Source: Nakamurella panacisegetis (GTDB taxonomy: Bacteria > Actinomycetota > Actinomycetes > Mycobacteriales > Nakamurellaceae). From it: DNA of 64,000 bases. The notes under the pieces were generated by a model. The model worked only from the letters and a program-made list of their open reading frames with translations, searched no databases and was not told the origin of the DNA. Shown piece after piece: positions 57,829 to 64,000 of the stretch. The stretch's first letter is position 1, and each line of letters opens with the position of its first letter. The stretch lies in NCBI RefSeq assembly GCF_900104535.1, contig NZ_LT629710.1, forward strand, positions 2,852,001 through 2,916,000. Direction: 5' to 3'. Both the position numbers and the translations under genes were made by a program.

Positions 57829-59238
57829 GTGAGTTCACACAGTGCGTTCGGCGGCCCCGGCGGTGAGAGCACCCAGGCCGCCCCCGGGTTCTCGGCGCCG
57901 GATCCCGGTGACCGCGTGGACCGGCCGCCGCCGGGGGGCGTGCCCGGCCGACTGCCGTTTTCCTTCGAGGGTGACGAGCCGGAACTGACGCCGGACGGTA
58001 TCCCGCGTCTGACCCGTCGTCGTGACGGATCCATCGTCGGGGGCGTCGCCGGCGGGGTGGCCGAACACCTCGGAGTGCCGGTGCTCGCCGTCCGGGTCGC
58101 GTTCGTACTGATGGCCCTGATGGCCGGGGCGGGCGTGCTCGCCTATGCCCTGTTGTGGATCTTCGTACCGCCTCGACGAGTCTCTGGGGTAGCTACCTCG
58201 TCGCCGGTGGGTGGGGTCGAACGCCGTCAGGCCATCGGGATCGCCGCCCTTGGTGTTGCCTTGATGATCGGGGCCACCGCCCTCGGGTTGGGCGCGGTGC
58301 TGGGCTGGGTGCTCGGTCCGCTCGGGCTGGCCGCTCTCGGCGGTGCGTTCATCTGGCGGGAGGCAGACGATGCCCGCCGGGCCCGCTGGCGGCGGACGGC
58401 CGTCGGCATCGTCGGCCCGACCCGCGGAACGGCCTGGCGGTTGGCCGGCGGTGCGGCCCTGGTCATCGGTGGGCTGTCGGTCTTCGCCCTCGGGCAACTG
58501 GACTTCACCGCCGTCCGGTCCGCGTTGATCGCGGTGCTGCTCACCCTGGTCGGCGTCGCCATCATCACCGTGCCGTGGTGGATCCGGCTGGTCCGCGACC
58601 TCGGCAACGAACGTCAGGGCCGCATCCGGGAACGGGAACGAGCCGAGATCGCCGCCCACCTGCACGACTCCGTGCTGCAGACCCTGGCCCTGATCCAGCG
58701 TCAGGCCGGCGACAGCCGGGAGGTGGTCAGGCTGGCCCGCGGGCAGGAACGTGAACTGCGCACCTGGCTGTACGGACCGGCCGGATACATCGCGCCCGAC
58801 GGACAAAGTGCCGCCCCGGACATGACGTTCGCCGCCGCCCTGGCCACCGCGGCCGGCGAGGTCGAGGACACCTACGCGCTGGCGGTGGCCCCGGTGGTGG
58901 TCGGCGACGCGACCATGGACCCGCACCTGGCGGCGCTGGTCGCCGCCTCGCGCGAGGCGATGGTGAACGCGGCCAAGCACTCCGGCGCTCCGGAGATCAG
59001 CGTCTACGCCGAGATCGAGAACGGGACGGCCGCAGTCTTCATCCGCGATCGCGGGGCCGGATTCGAGGTCTCGGCGGTCGAGACGGATCGGCGTGGCCTG
59101 GCCGAGTCGATCCGGGGGAGGATGGAGCGGCACGGCGGGAAGGCCGTGGTCCGTTCAACGCCCGGGGAGGGCACCGAAGTGGAGTTGCAGATGCCGATCG
59201 TGGCCAGGACGGCCCCACCCGAGAGCGCCCCCGCATGA
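57829..59238 (+). CDS. PspC-domain sensor histidine kinase
   Basis: The 469-residue protein (GTG start) has a Pro-rich N-terminus, a PspC domain (DGSIVGGVAGGVAEHLGVPV, about 60-115), four further membrane helices, and a HisKA_3 domain with probable phospho-His279 in AHLHDSVLQ. The HATPase follows (EAMVNAAKHSGAPE, DRGAGFE). The response-regulator gene overlaps by four bases. The layout resembles actinobacterial MacS-like envelope-stress kinases, an inference from domain order. Confidence 0.92.
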   Translation: MSSHSAFGGPGGESTQAAPGFSAPDPGDRVDRPPPGGVPGRLPFSFEGDEPELTPDGIPRLTRRRDGSIVGGVAGGVAEHLGVPVLAVRVAFVLMALMAGAGVLAYALLWIFVPPRRVSGVATSSPVGGVERRQAIGIAALGVALMIGATALGLGAVLGWVLGPLGLAALGGAFIWREADDARRARWRRTAVGIVGPTRGTAWRLAGGAALVIGGLSVFALGQLDFTAVRSALIAVLLTLVGVAIITVPWWIRLVRDLGNERQGRIRERERAEIAAHLHDSVLQTLALIQRQAGDSREVVRLARGQERELRTWLYGPAGYIAPDGQSAAPDMTFAAALATAAGEVEDTYALAVAPVVVGDATMDPHLAALVAASREAMVNAAKHSGAPEISVYAEIENGTAAVFIRDRGAGFEVSAVETDRRGLAESIRGRMERHGGKAVVRSTPGEGTEVELQMPIVARTAPPESAPA

Positions 59239-59888
59239 CGGTCAGCGTCTTCCTGGTCGACGACCATGCGTTGTTCCGGACCGGTGTGAAGGCCGAACTG
59301 GCCGGGCTGGGCGATGACCGCATCGAGGTGGTCGGAGAGGCCGGGTCGGTGGCCGAGGCCGTCGTGCGGATCACCTCCAACCCGCCGGACGTGGTGCTGC
59401 TGGACGTGCACATGCCCGACGGCGGTGGTCGTGCCGTCCTGGAGCAGGTGCACCGGAGCCTGCCCGCTGTCGTGTTCCTGGCCCTGTCGGTGTCCGACGC
59501 CGCCGAGGACGTCATCAACGTCATCCGGGCCGGCGCCCGCGGCTACGTGACCAAGACCATCTCGGGACCCGAACTGGCCGACGCCGTGGTGCGGGTGTCC
59601 GGTGGGGACGCCGTCTTCTCGCCCCGGCTGGCCGGGTTCGTGCTGGACGCGTTCTCCGACCGCCCGGGCGGCGCGCCGGTGTCGGACCCCGAACTGGACA
59701 TGCTCTCGCCCCGCGAGCGGGAGGTGCTCAAGCTTCTGGCCCGCGGTTACGCCTACAAGGAGATCGCGTCGCAGCTGTTCATCTCGGTGAAGACGGTGGA
59801 GACCCATGTGTCGGCCGTGCTGCGCAAGACGCAGAAGTCCAACCGGTACGAACTCTCCCGCTGGGCCACCGACCGCCGCCTGGTCTGA
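59235..59888 (+). CDS. LuxR-family response regulator
   Basis: The 217-residue protein has a receiver domain with acidic pocket D9-D10, phospho-acceptor D57 (VVLLDVHMPDGG) and conserved Lys in YVTKT. A LuxR helix-turn-helix follows (LSPREREVLKLLARGYAYKE, LFISVKTVETHVSAVLRKTQ). It overlaps the PspC kinase gene by four bases (ATGA), so the two form an operon. Unlike the BldM-like protein, it keeps all catalytic residues. Confidence 0.94.
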   Translation: MTVSVFLVDDHALFRTGVKAELAGLGDDRIEVVGEAGSVAEAVVRITSNPPDVVLLDVHMPDGGGRAVLEQVHRSLPAVVFLALSVSDAAEDVINVIRAGARGYVTKTISGPELADAVVRVSGGDAVFSPRLAGFVLDAFSDRPGGAPVSDPELDMLSPREREVLKLLARGYAYKEIASQLFISVKTVETHVSAVLRKTQKSNRYELSRWATDRRLV

Positions 59889-59914
59889 CCTGGCCGGCGC
59901 GCCAGGGCCGGTGA

Positions 59915-60247
59915 CTACTTGCGGCCGAGCCGACCGCGACCCATGGACAGCAGCATCATGCCGAGGTCGGTGCCGGACGGACCGAGCTCCCGGAAGCGTT
60001 CCAGGATGGCCATCTCGCGGCTGTAGACGATGCGGGGGCCGCCCAGGGACTTGCGAGCAGCGCCAATGGCGTTGGAGATCGCGGTGCGCCGCTGGATGAG
60101 CCGCACGAGCTCCGCGTCGATGGCGTCGATCTGAAGGCGCAGCGTCTCGATGCCGGCCTGGTCCTGCGGGACCGGGACGGTCGCATCCGGGACGGCCGAC
60201 TCGTCGTCGCCCGGGTGGTCGGCTTCGGAAGCGGGTGTGCTCGTCAT
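59915..60247 (-). CDS. Chorismate mutase (AroQ, type II)
   Basis: Chorismate mutase makes prephenate for Phe and Tyr. The 110-residue protein has an acidic N-terminal extension of about 30 residues, then the helical CM_2 domain: LRLQIDAIDAELVRLIQRRT, AARKSLGGPRIVYSREMAIL, and the end MGRGRLGRK. The Arg-rich C-terminus resembles M. tuberculosis Rv0948c, which is activated by DAHP synthase and also lies next to uvrD1. A probable Phe/Tyr attenuator lies upstream. Confidence 0.9.
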   Translation of the reverse strand: MTSTPASEADHPGDDESAVPDATVPVPQDQAGIETLRLQIDAIDAELVRLIQRRTAISNAIGAARKSLGGPRIVYSREMAILERFRELGPSGTDLGMMLLSMGRGRLGRK

Positions 60248-60290
60248 GATGTCCTCATTCTGCCCCGGGCCGGCCACCGGTGTCCCGGCA

Positions 60291-60323
60291 AGAAAAAGCC
60301 CCGGGTCCGATGGACCTCGGGGC
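60291..60323 (-). terminator. Attenuator terminator upstream of chorismate mutase
   Basis: On the minus strand GCCCCGAGGTCC, loop ATC, GGACCCGGGGC forms an 11-bp stem with one bulged base, followed by TTTTT and CTTG. It is the strongest classical terminator in this part of the window. It lies 20 bases after the leader-peptide stop and 44 bases before the mutase gene. Confidence 0.85.
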
Positions 60324-60342
60324 GTCGTCGTGGCGGTGTGGT

Positions 60343-60399
60343 TCAGCCGCTGACGGGCACCGGGATCCGGTACCCGAAGTAGAACTGGCGGCAGGTCAT
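60343..60399 (-). CDS. Aromatic leader peptide (Phe/Tyr-rich)
   Basis: The 18-residue peptide MTCRQFYFGYRIPVPVSG has two Phe and two Tyr within five residues (FYFGY). It lies in front of a terminator and the chorismate mutase gene. The -10-like TACTTG (60405-60410) ends five bases before the ATG, so the leader is probably leaderless. A stem CGGGTACCGG/CCGGTGCCCG (60354-60376) overlaps the Gly-Tyr codons, so ribosome stalling at Phe/Tyr codons would disrupt it. This is the arrangement of a classical attenuator. Confidence 0.7.
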   Translation of the reverse strand: MTCRQFYFGYRIPVPVSG

Positions 60400-60404
60400 G
60401 GCAA

Positions 60405-60410
60405 CAAGTA
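60405..60410 (-). promoter_or_regulatory. -10 element for leader peptide and chorismate mutase
   Basis: TACTTG on the minus strand places the transcription start at or next to the leader-peptide ATG. A TGACCG about 19 bases upstream is a weak -35. Confidence 0.45.
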
Positions 60411-60500
60411 CACCACAGGCCCGCGGGCGCGGTCACCTGGCATCCCGCCGTGCGCACGTCCGCGCGTCCGGCGCGGCCTCCCGGATGGGCTAGGCTCACC

Positions 60501-60697
60501 GGCGAAGGGGAGTAGCCCGCTACTTGTTCGTCGACATACTGGCACCGTTCTCGGTGCCCGGCGACTGGGCCTGTCGGTTCCGGCAGGTGGGCGAGACCTT
60601 CGACCAATGACGTCGACGCGAGTGATCGCGTGTACAGCCGTCGGTCGAAGGCGGCTCTGGACCCCAGTGCGCACCTCCGCCCGGCGCGGAGGAGAAC
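60501..60697 (+). ncRNA. yybP-ykoY manganese riboswitch
   Basis: The aptamer shows both conserved yybP-ykoY blocks: GAAGGGGAGTAGC (60504-60516) and GGCGAGACCTTCGACC (60590-60605). CGAAGG (60503-60508) and CCTTCG (60597-60602) close P1. Downstream GGTCGAAGG (60643-60651) is complementary to the P1 3' strand CCTTCGACC. A CCTCCGC/GCGGAGG hairpin (60674-60692) hides the ribosome binding site. The class binds Mn2+ and usually turns on Mn-efflux genes. Confidence 0.92.
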
Positions 60698-61690
60698 ATG
60701 GCATTGACGATCTTCCTGCTCCTGGTCTCGGCCGTGGCGATCTATCTCGCGTGCGAGTGGTTCGTCAACGCCGTGGAATGGCTGGGTTCGCGGCTCAACG
60801 TCGGGACCGTCGCTGTCGGCAGCGTGCTGGCCGCCGTCGGCACCGCCCTGCCTGAATCGGTGGTCACGCTGGTCGCCGTCGCGTTCGGAGCCACACCCGA
60901 CCGCAAGGAGATCGGCGTCGGGGCGGCCATGGGTGGGCCGTTGGTGCTGTCCACCATCGCCTATTCGGTGGTCGGTGTCTCTCTGCTCGCGGTGCACCGC
61001 TCGTTCCGCAAACGGCCCGACGGGTCCGGGGAACTGGTGCAGGACCAGACCTGGTTCATGGTCATCTTCATCGCGAAACTGGCGCTGGGCCTGCTGGTGT
61101 TCAGCTGGAAGCCGTGGCTGGCCTGGCTGTTCCTGTTCGCCTACGCGATCTACGTCGTCCGCGAACTGCGTGATGCCGGCGGTGACGGCGGACATTCCTC
61201 CGACGGCCTCGAGCCGCTGAAACTGCAGCCCCGTAAGGCCATTCCCACCGGCTGGGCCATCGGTATCCAGACCGCGATCACCCTCGGCGTGATCTTCGCG
61301 GCCAGTCAGTTGTTCGTGGCCCAGCTGGAGAAGCTGGGGCCGCACCTGGGGCTGGCGCCGGCCGTCGTGGCCGTGCTGCTGGCGCCGATCGCGACCGAGC
61401 TGCCGGAGGTGCTCAACGCCGTCATCTGGGTCCGGCAAGGCAAGCCGGGCCTGGCTCTGGCCAACGTCTCCGGGTCCATGATGGTCCAGGCCACCATCCC
61501 GTCGGCGCTCGGCATCGCTTTCACCCCATGGCATTTCACGCCCACCATCACGCTGGCCGGCATCGTGACGCTGGCCTCGATCATCGTGATGATCGTGCTC
61601 GGGCGCCTGCGGAAACTCACGTCGGGCACGTTGCTGTTCGGGTTCGGCCTGTACGCCGTGTTTTTCGCCGGCATGCTGGTACTGAACTAG
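60698..61690 (+). CDS. CaCA-family cation exchanger, probable Mn2+ exporter
   Basis: The 330-residue membrane protein has two homologous halves of about five helices. The alpha-repeat motifs are GSVLAAVGTALPESVVTLVA and VVAVLLAPIATELPEVLNAV, each with the conserved acidic residue, as in Na+/Ca2+ exchangers. Family members exchange Ca2+ or other divalent cations. Control by a manganese riboswitch points to Mn2+ export here. It is transcribed alone, diverging from the chorismate mutase gene. Confidence 0.88.
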   Translation: MALTIFLLLVSAVAIYLACEWFVNAVEWLGSRLNVGTVAVGSVLAAVGTALPESVVTLVAVAFGATPDRKEIGVGAAMGGPLVLSTIAYSVVGVSLLAVHRSFRKRPDGSGELVQDQTWFMVIFIAKLALGLLVFSWKPWLAWLFLFAYAIYVVRELRDAGGDGGHSSDGLEPLKLQPRKAIPTGWAIGIQTAITLGVIFAASQLFVAQLEKLGPHLGLAPAVVAVLLAPIATELPEVLNAVIWVRQGKPGLALANVSGSMMVQATIPSALGIAFTPWHFTPTITLAGIVTLASIIVMIVLGRLRKLTSGTLLFGFGLYAVFFAGMLVLN

Positions 61691-61726
61691 GTTCTCCGGG
61701 CCGCGCGCGGGATCGGCGGCGAAACC

Positions 61727-62260
61727 TCAGGCCGCCATCAACATGGCCAGCACGGCCGTGTCGGCGTCGTTCATCGGATCGATGCCGGCCATCCCGCGCA
61801 TGCTGGTCACGGCGCCGGTGTGGTCCGCCTCGGCCCAACCGGCCCGGTGGTCGAGCCCGAGATGAGGCAGCCCGGGCAGGTAGACGCAGCCGGACGCGAC
61901 ACCGTCGTACTCCGGGAGGGAAGGCCTGGTCTCCGAAGGCGGGTGCAGGACGAGCAGGCCGGACGGCTGAGGCTCGGCGAACTGCCCTGGAGTGAGGGCC
62001 CGCTCCCCGATCAGGGTGCCCTCGGCCATCACCAGCCCGATGGTGCCCGGTTGCGGTTCGTCCGGCAGTTCTTCCCGCACGCGGAAGACCGTGGTCACCG
62101 GTAGGAGCCCGGGCACGCTGGCCACCCGGACCGCGATGACGAGGAACTTGACCCACTCGAGGGTGTTCTCCGGCCACCGCCCCGACACCACGAAACCGCT
62201 CAACGCCCCCGCCGACTCCAGCGCGGACACCTGCACCGCGCGGGCCGATGATTCGCTCAT
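61727..62260 (-). CDS. Hypothetical protein
   Basis: The ATG at 62260, preceded by GGAGG six bases away, gives 177 residues. It has no signal peptide or membrane helix. It has alternating hydrophobic strands (WVKFLVIAVRVASVPGLLPV, SGLLVLHPP) and a helical, Ala/Met-rich end. It converges on the exchanger gene. No family is recognised. Confidence 0.6.
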   Translation of the reverse strand: MSESSARAVQVSALESAGALSGFVVSGRWPENTLEWVKFLVIAVRVASVPGLLPVTTVFRVREELPDEPQPGTIGLVMAEGTLIGERALTPGQFAEPQPSGLLVLHPPSETRPSLPEYDGVASGCVYLPGLPHLGLDHRAGWAEADHTGAVTSMRGMAGIDPMNDADTAVLAMLMAA

Positions 62261-62401
62261 GGCCAACCTCCGTTCCTGCCCGAGGTATGGATCAGCCCGT
62301 CGCCGAGCTGATCATGATGTTGATGGTGGGGCCACAGTGCACTGGCACACAAGGGGACCCGAGTGCCAGATTGGTCGCATTCCGGCGTCGAATCCGTGAT
62401 G

Positions 62402-62416
62402 GTGACCGTGGGTCAC
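62402..62416. promoter_or_regulatory. Palindrome upstream of uvrD1
   Basis: GTGACC-GTG-GGTCAC is a perfect 6-3-6 palindrome about 70 bases before a TAGTTT -10-like site (62486-62491). It could be a regulator site. It does not match a LexA (SOS) box. Confidence 0.4.
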
Positions 62417-62501
62417 GAGGACCGGGGGAGGTCCGGCTCCGGGTTCCGGCCGGCGGCGTCGGCGTCGGCCGTCGGTGTGGGCCGGTAGTTTGGATATCGA
62501 T

Positions 62502-64000
62502 ATGGACAGACTGTTCGACCTACCGTCAGAAGCGCCGTCAGACGCGTCGGCCACCTCTCCCGGGCGTGGGGCTGCCTCGTCGACGGGGCCGAAGCTGACC
62601 CCGCAGCAGCGGTTGATCGAACAGGCGCGACAGCAGGCGGAGGCATCGCGGGAGCGAGCGGCAAAGGCTCGCCACCAGGAGGCCGAGGCGCTGCTGGACG
62701 GTCTGAACCCTCAGCAACGGGCCGCCGTCGAGCACCGCGGCGCGCCGCTGTTGGTGGTCGCCGGTGCCGGATCCGGCAAGACCAGGGTGTTGACCCGGCG
62801 GATCGCCTATCTCCTGGCCGCCGGCGGGGCACACCCCGGGGAGATCCTGGCCATCACCTTCACCAACAAGGCCGCCGCCGAGATGCGGGACCGGGTCGCC
62901 GAGATGATCGGCGCTCGGTCGCGGGCGATGTGGGTGTCCACCTTCCACTCCATGTGCGTGCGGATCCTGCGCGCCGAGGCGGCGCACCTGGGCGTGCGCT
63001 CCAGCTTCACCATCTACGACTCGGCCGACTCCCAGCGTCTGGTGCAGATGGTCGCCTCCGACCTCAACATCGACACCAAGAAGGTGTCGGCCCGGACGTT
63101 GGCCGGGGCCATCTCCAACCTCAAGAACGAACTCGTCGACCCGGTCGAGGCCACCGACAAGGCCGATTCGGATCTGGAGAAGATGGTCGCCGAGGTCTAC
63201 ACGAACTATCAGGTTCGGTTGCGGGCGGCGTCGGCCTTCGATTTCGACGACCTGATCATGGAAACGGTATCCCTGCTGCAACGGTTGCCGGCCGTGGCCG
63301 AACACTACCGGCGCCGTTTCCGGCACGTGCTGGTCGACGAATACCAGGACACGAACCACGCCCAGTACATGCTGGTGCGCGAACTGGTCGGCGGAGAGAT
63401 CCGTGAGACCTGGAGCGACGACGGGGTTCTCGTGCACGAACCGGTGTCGGACATCCCGATGGCCGAGCTGGTCGTGGTCGGCGACGCCGATCAGTCGATC
63501 TACGCCTTCCGCGGGGCCTCGATCCGGAACATCACCGAATTCGAACGGGACTATCCGAACGCCCGCACGATTCTGCTCGAGCAGAACTATCGCTCGACGC
63601 AGACCATTCTGTCCGCCGCGAACAAGGTGATCTCCCGCAATACCGAGCGTCGGGCCAAGAATCTGTGGACCGCGCAGGGCAACGGGCAGCTCATCGTCGG
63701 ATACGTCGGGGACAACGAGTACGAGGAAGCGCAGTTCATCGGCAAGGAGATCGACCGGCTGGTCGACGACTCCGAGATCCGGTTCGGCGACGTCGCGATC
63801 TTCTACCGGACCAACTCGGCGTCCCGGGCCATTGAGGACGTGTTCGTCCGGACCGGAATGCCGTACCGGATCGTCGGCGGGGTCCGGTTCTACGAGCGCC
63901 GCGAGGTCCGCGACGCTCTGGCCTATCTCCGGGCGATCGCCAATCCGGACGACGAGGTGTCGCTCCGGCGCATCCTGAACACCCCGAAGCGCGGCATCGG
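62502..64000 (+). CDS. uvrD1: ATP-dependent DNA helicase UvrD1/PcrA (3' end cut by window)
   Basis: UvrD/PcrA is an SF1 helicase used in repair and in removing stalled RNA polymerase. The visible 499 residues have an N-terminal low-complexity part, the Q-motif LDGLNPQQRAAVEH, Walker A VVAGAGSGKTRVLTRRIAYL, motif Ia ITFTNKAAAEMRDRV, motif II VLVDEYQDTN, motif III VVVGDADQSIYAFRGA and motif IV ILLEQNYRS. TAGTTT ends ten bases before the ATG. Motifs V-VI and the C-terminus lie outside the window. Confidence 0.95.
   Translation, partial: MDRLFDLPSEAPSDASATSPGRGAASSTGPKLTPQQRLIEQARQQAEASRERAAKARHQEAEALLDGLNPQQRAAVEHRGAPLLVVAGAGSGKTRVLTRRIAYLLAAGGAHPGEILAITFTNKAAAEMRDRVAEMIGARSRAMWVSTFHSMCVRILRAEAAHLGVRSSFTIYDSADSQRLVQMVASDLNIDTKKVSARTLAGAISNLKNELVDPVEATDKADSDLEKMVAEVYTNYQVRLRAASAFDFDDLIMETVSLLQRLPAVAEHYRRRFRHVLVDEYQDTNHAQYMLVRELVGGEIRETWSDDGVLVHEPVSDIPMAELVVVGDADQSIYAFRGASIRNITEFERDYPNARTILLEQNYRSTQTILSAANKVISRNTERRAKNLWTAQGNGQLIVGYVGDNEYEEAQFIGKEIDRLVDDSEIRFGDVAIFYRTNSASRAIEDVFVRTGMPYRIVGGVRFYERREVRDALAYLRAIANPDDEVSLRRILNTPKRGI

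Noticed and set aside
62402..62416. LexA/SOS box for uvrD1
   Set aside because: The palindrome GTGACC-GTG-GGTCAC does not match the actinobacterial SOS consensus (TCGAAC-N4-GTTCGA).

Overview
The window is a high-GC actinobacterial chromosome segment. The evidence is frequent GTG/TTG starts, a WhiB protein, a BldM-like regulator, a SigD/RsdA pair, a DUF7373-type lipoprotein and GuaB3. Gene order resembles that of Mycobacterium and Streptomyces: groESL-whiB-bldM-sigD-guaB-guaB3, the tsa cluster next to alr, and chorismate mutase next to uvrD1. A Frankineae/Nakamurella-like genus is a guess that was not tested.

Region 1 (1-17.1 kb) is the S10-spc-alpha ribosomal superoperon, from the 3' part of rplW to rplQ and truA. 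It includes secY, adk, map, infA and rpoA. Most genes overlap by 1-4 bases or lie a few bases apart. Breaks with hairpins or promoter-like sites lie before rplN, secY, infA, rpmJ, rpsM, rpoA and rplQ. The gap before rpoA carries an inverted-repeat element. A DUF7373-like lipoprotein and the rplM-rpsI operon follow, to 20.0 kb.

Region 2 (20-39.3 kb) holds a divergent MarR/SDR pair with clear operators, glmM, a hydrolase, a Ycf46-like AAA ATPase, a LysR regulator, then glmS-acpS-nnr-alr-hydrolase-tsaE. After a block of small minus-strand accessory genes and a LacI regulator come tsaB-rimI-tsaD. These genes serve UDP-GlcNAc and D-alanine supply for the cell wall, repair of damaged NAD(P)H and the tRNA t6A modification.

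Region 3 (39.3-55.6 kb) has groES-groEL under a CIRCE operator, whiB, an Asp-less BldM-like regulator, sigD and its anti-sigma factor. It continues with guaB, guaB3, corA, a ROK sugar kinase with nagA, guaA and a Bcr/CflA-type MFS exporter. A short rsgA fragment lies between corA and the ROK gene.

Region 4 (55.6-64 kb) contains a PspC membrane-stress cluster: a small membrane protein, a PspC protein, and a divergent PspC-histidine kinase with its response regulator. Next is a chorismate mutase gene preceded by what reads as a Phe/Tyr-rich leader peptide and attenuator. Back to back with it is a yybP-ykoY manganese riboswitch in front of a CaCA-family cation exchanger. A hypothetical gene and the 5' part of uvrD1/pcrA, cut by the window end, close the region.

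The signals most worth following are the aromatic attenuator of the chorismate mutase gene, the riboswitch-exchanger pair, the tRNA T-arm-like RNA locus near 55.7 kb, the rsgA relic, and the inverted-repeat element inside the rpsD-rpoA operon.
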